A DNA stretch of 6,018 nucleotides. Origin: an uncultured Bacilli bacterium. GTDB lineage: Bacteria > Bacillota_I > Bacilli_A > ML615J-28 > CAG-313. Under the pieces are notes generated by a model that did not search any database, was not told the DNA's origin, and was given only the letters and a program-made list of their open reading frames with translations. The first letter of the stretch is position 1, and every line of letters starts with the position of its first letter. Below, piece after piece: positions 5,985 through 6,018 of this stretch. The stretch lies in NCBI GenBank assembly GCA_904502205.1, contig CAJGDR010000059.1:1-6018 (forward strand), read 5' to 3'. Position numbers and translations under genes: made by a program.

Positions 5985-6018
5985 GGTGGGGAGTATCCCT
6001 AATACTTAAAAAGAACAA
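5985..6018 (+). ncRNA. Start of a 5' leader, possibly a yybP-ykoY (manganese) riboswitch, cut by window edge
   Basis: The transcript from the promoters above begins with GGTGGGGAGTATCCC (5985-5999). GGGGAGUA is the hallmark opening motif of the Mn2+-sensing yybP-ykoY riboswitch, usually GGGGAGUAGC. No start codon follows before 6018, so an untranslated leader is plausible. Only about 34 bases are visible, while the riboswitch needs roughly 100. The base after GGGGAGUA is U rather than the commoner G, so the call is tentative. A competing local hairpin AGTAT / ATACT (5992-5996 with 6002-6006) is also possible. Confidence 0.3.

Noticed and set aside
1..6018. Mycoplasma-type code with TGA as tryptophan
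   Set aside because: All the genes read to full family length with TAA or TAG stops and use TGG at conserved tryptophan positions.

Overview
The window is an AT-rich stretch of bacterial chromosome in which every recognisable gene lies on the + strand. Tryptophan is written TGG throughout and no gene reads through TGA, so the organism uses the standard bacterial code rather than the Mycoplasma code. Strong AGGAGG-type ribosome binding sites, short intergenic gaps and the protein families present point to a low-GC Gram-positive lineage or a deep-branching Mollicute-like relative (for example Acholeplasma, Izemoplasma, Haloplasma or Erysipelotrichia types). The exact taxon cannot be decided from this sequence.

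Layout. (1) Bases 2-193 are the 3' end of a low-specificity L-threonine aldolase gene, closed by a strong intrinsic terminator. (2) Bases 285-1784 encode a VWA-domain lipoprotein of the YfbK type (N-terminal domain, VWA domain with intact MIDAS, C-terminal DUF3520-like domain). It is a single-gene unit with its own terminator. (3) A good promoter at 1844-1872 starts a four-gene operon: single-chain iron-sulfur L-serine dehydratase (1902-3080), cardiolipin synthase (3090-4622), AlkD-like DNA alkylation repair protein (4632-5324) and a two-CBS-domain protein (5327-5746). The gaps are 9, 9 and 2 bases, and the operon ends in a long hairpin terminator. (4) Bases 5786-6018 hold no gene. They look like the upstream region of a gene beyond the window edge, with two overlapping promoter candidates, a mirror-like set of ACTAC/GTAGT elements around them, and a transcript start whose sequence resembles the opening of a manganese (yybP-ykoY) riboswitch.

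How the genes fit together. Threonine aldolase (threonine to glycine plus acetaldehyde) and serine dehydratase (serine to pyruvate plus ammonia) suggest amino-acid catabolism, although they are in separate transcription units. The other operon members (membrane lipid synthesis, DNA base repair, a probable nucleotide-sensing CBS protein) have no obvious shared pathway with serine breakdown. They may be co-transcribed housekeeping genes. The protein-coding part consists of known families and no clear new system is visible. The least explained sequence is the regulatory region at 5884-6018.
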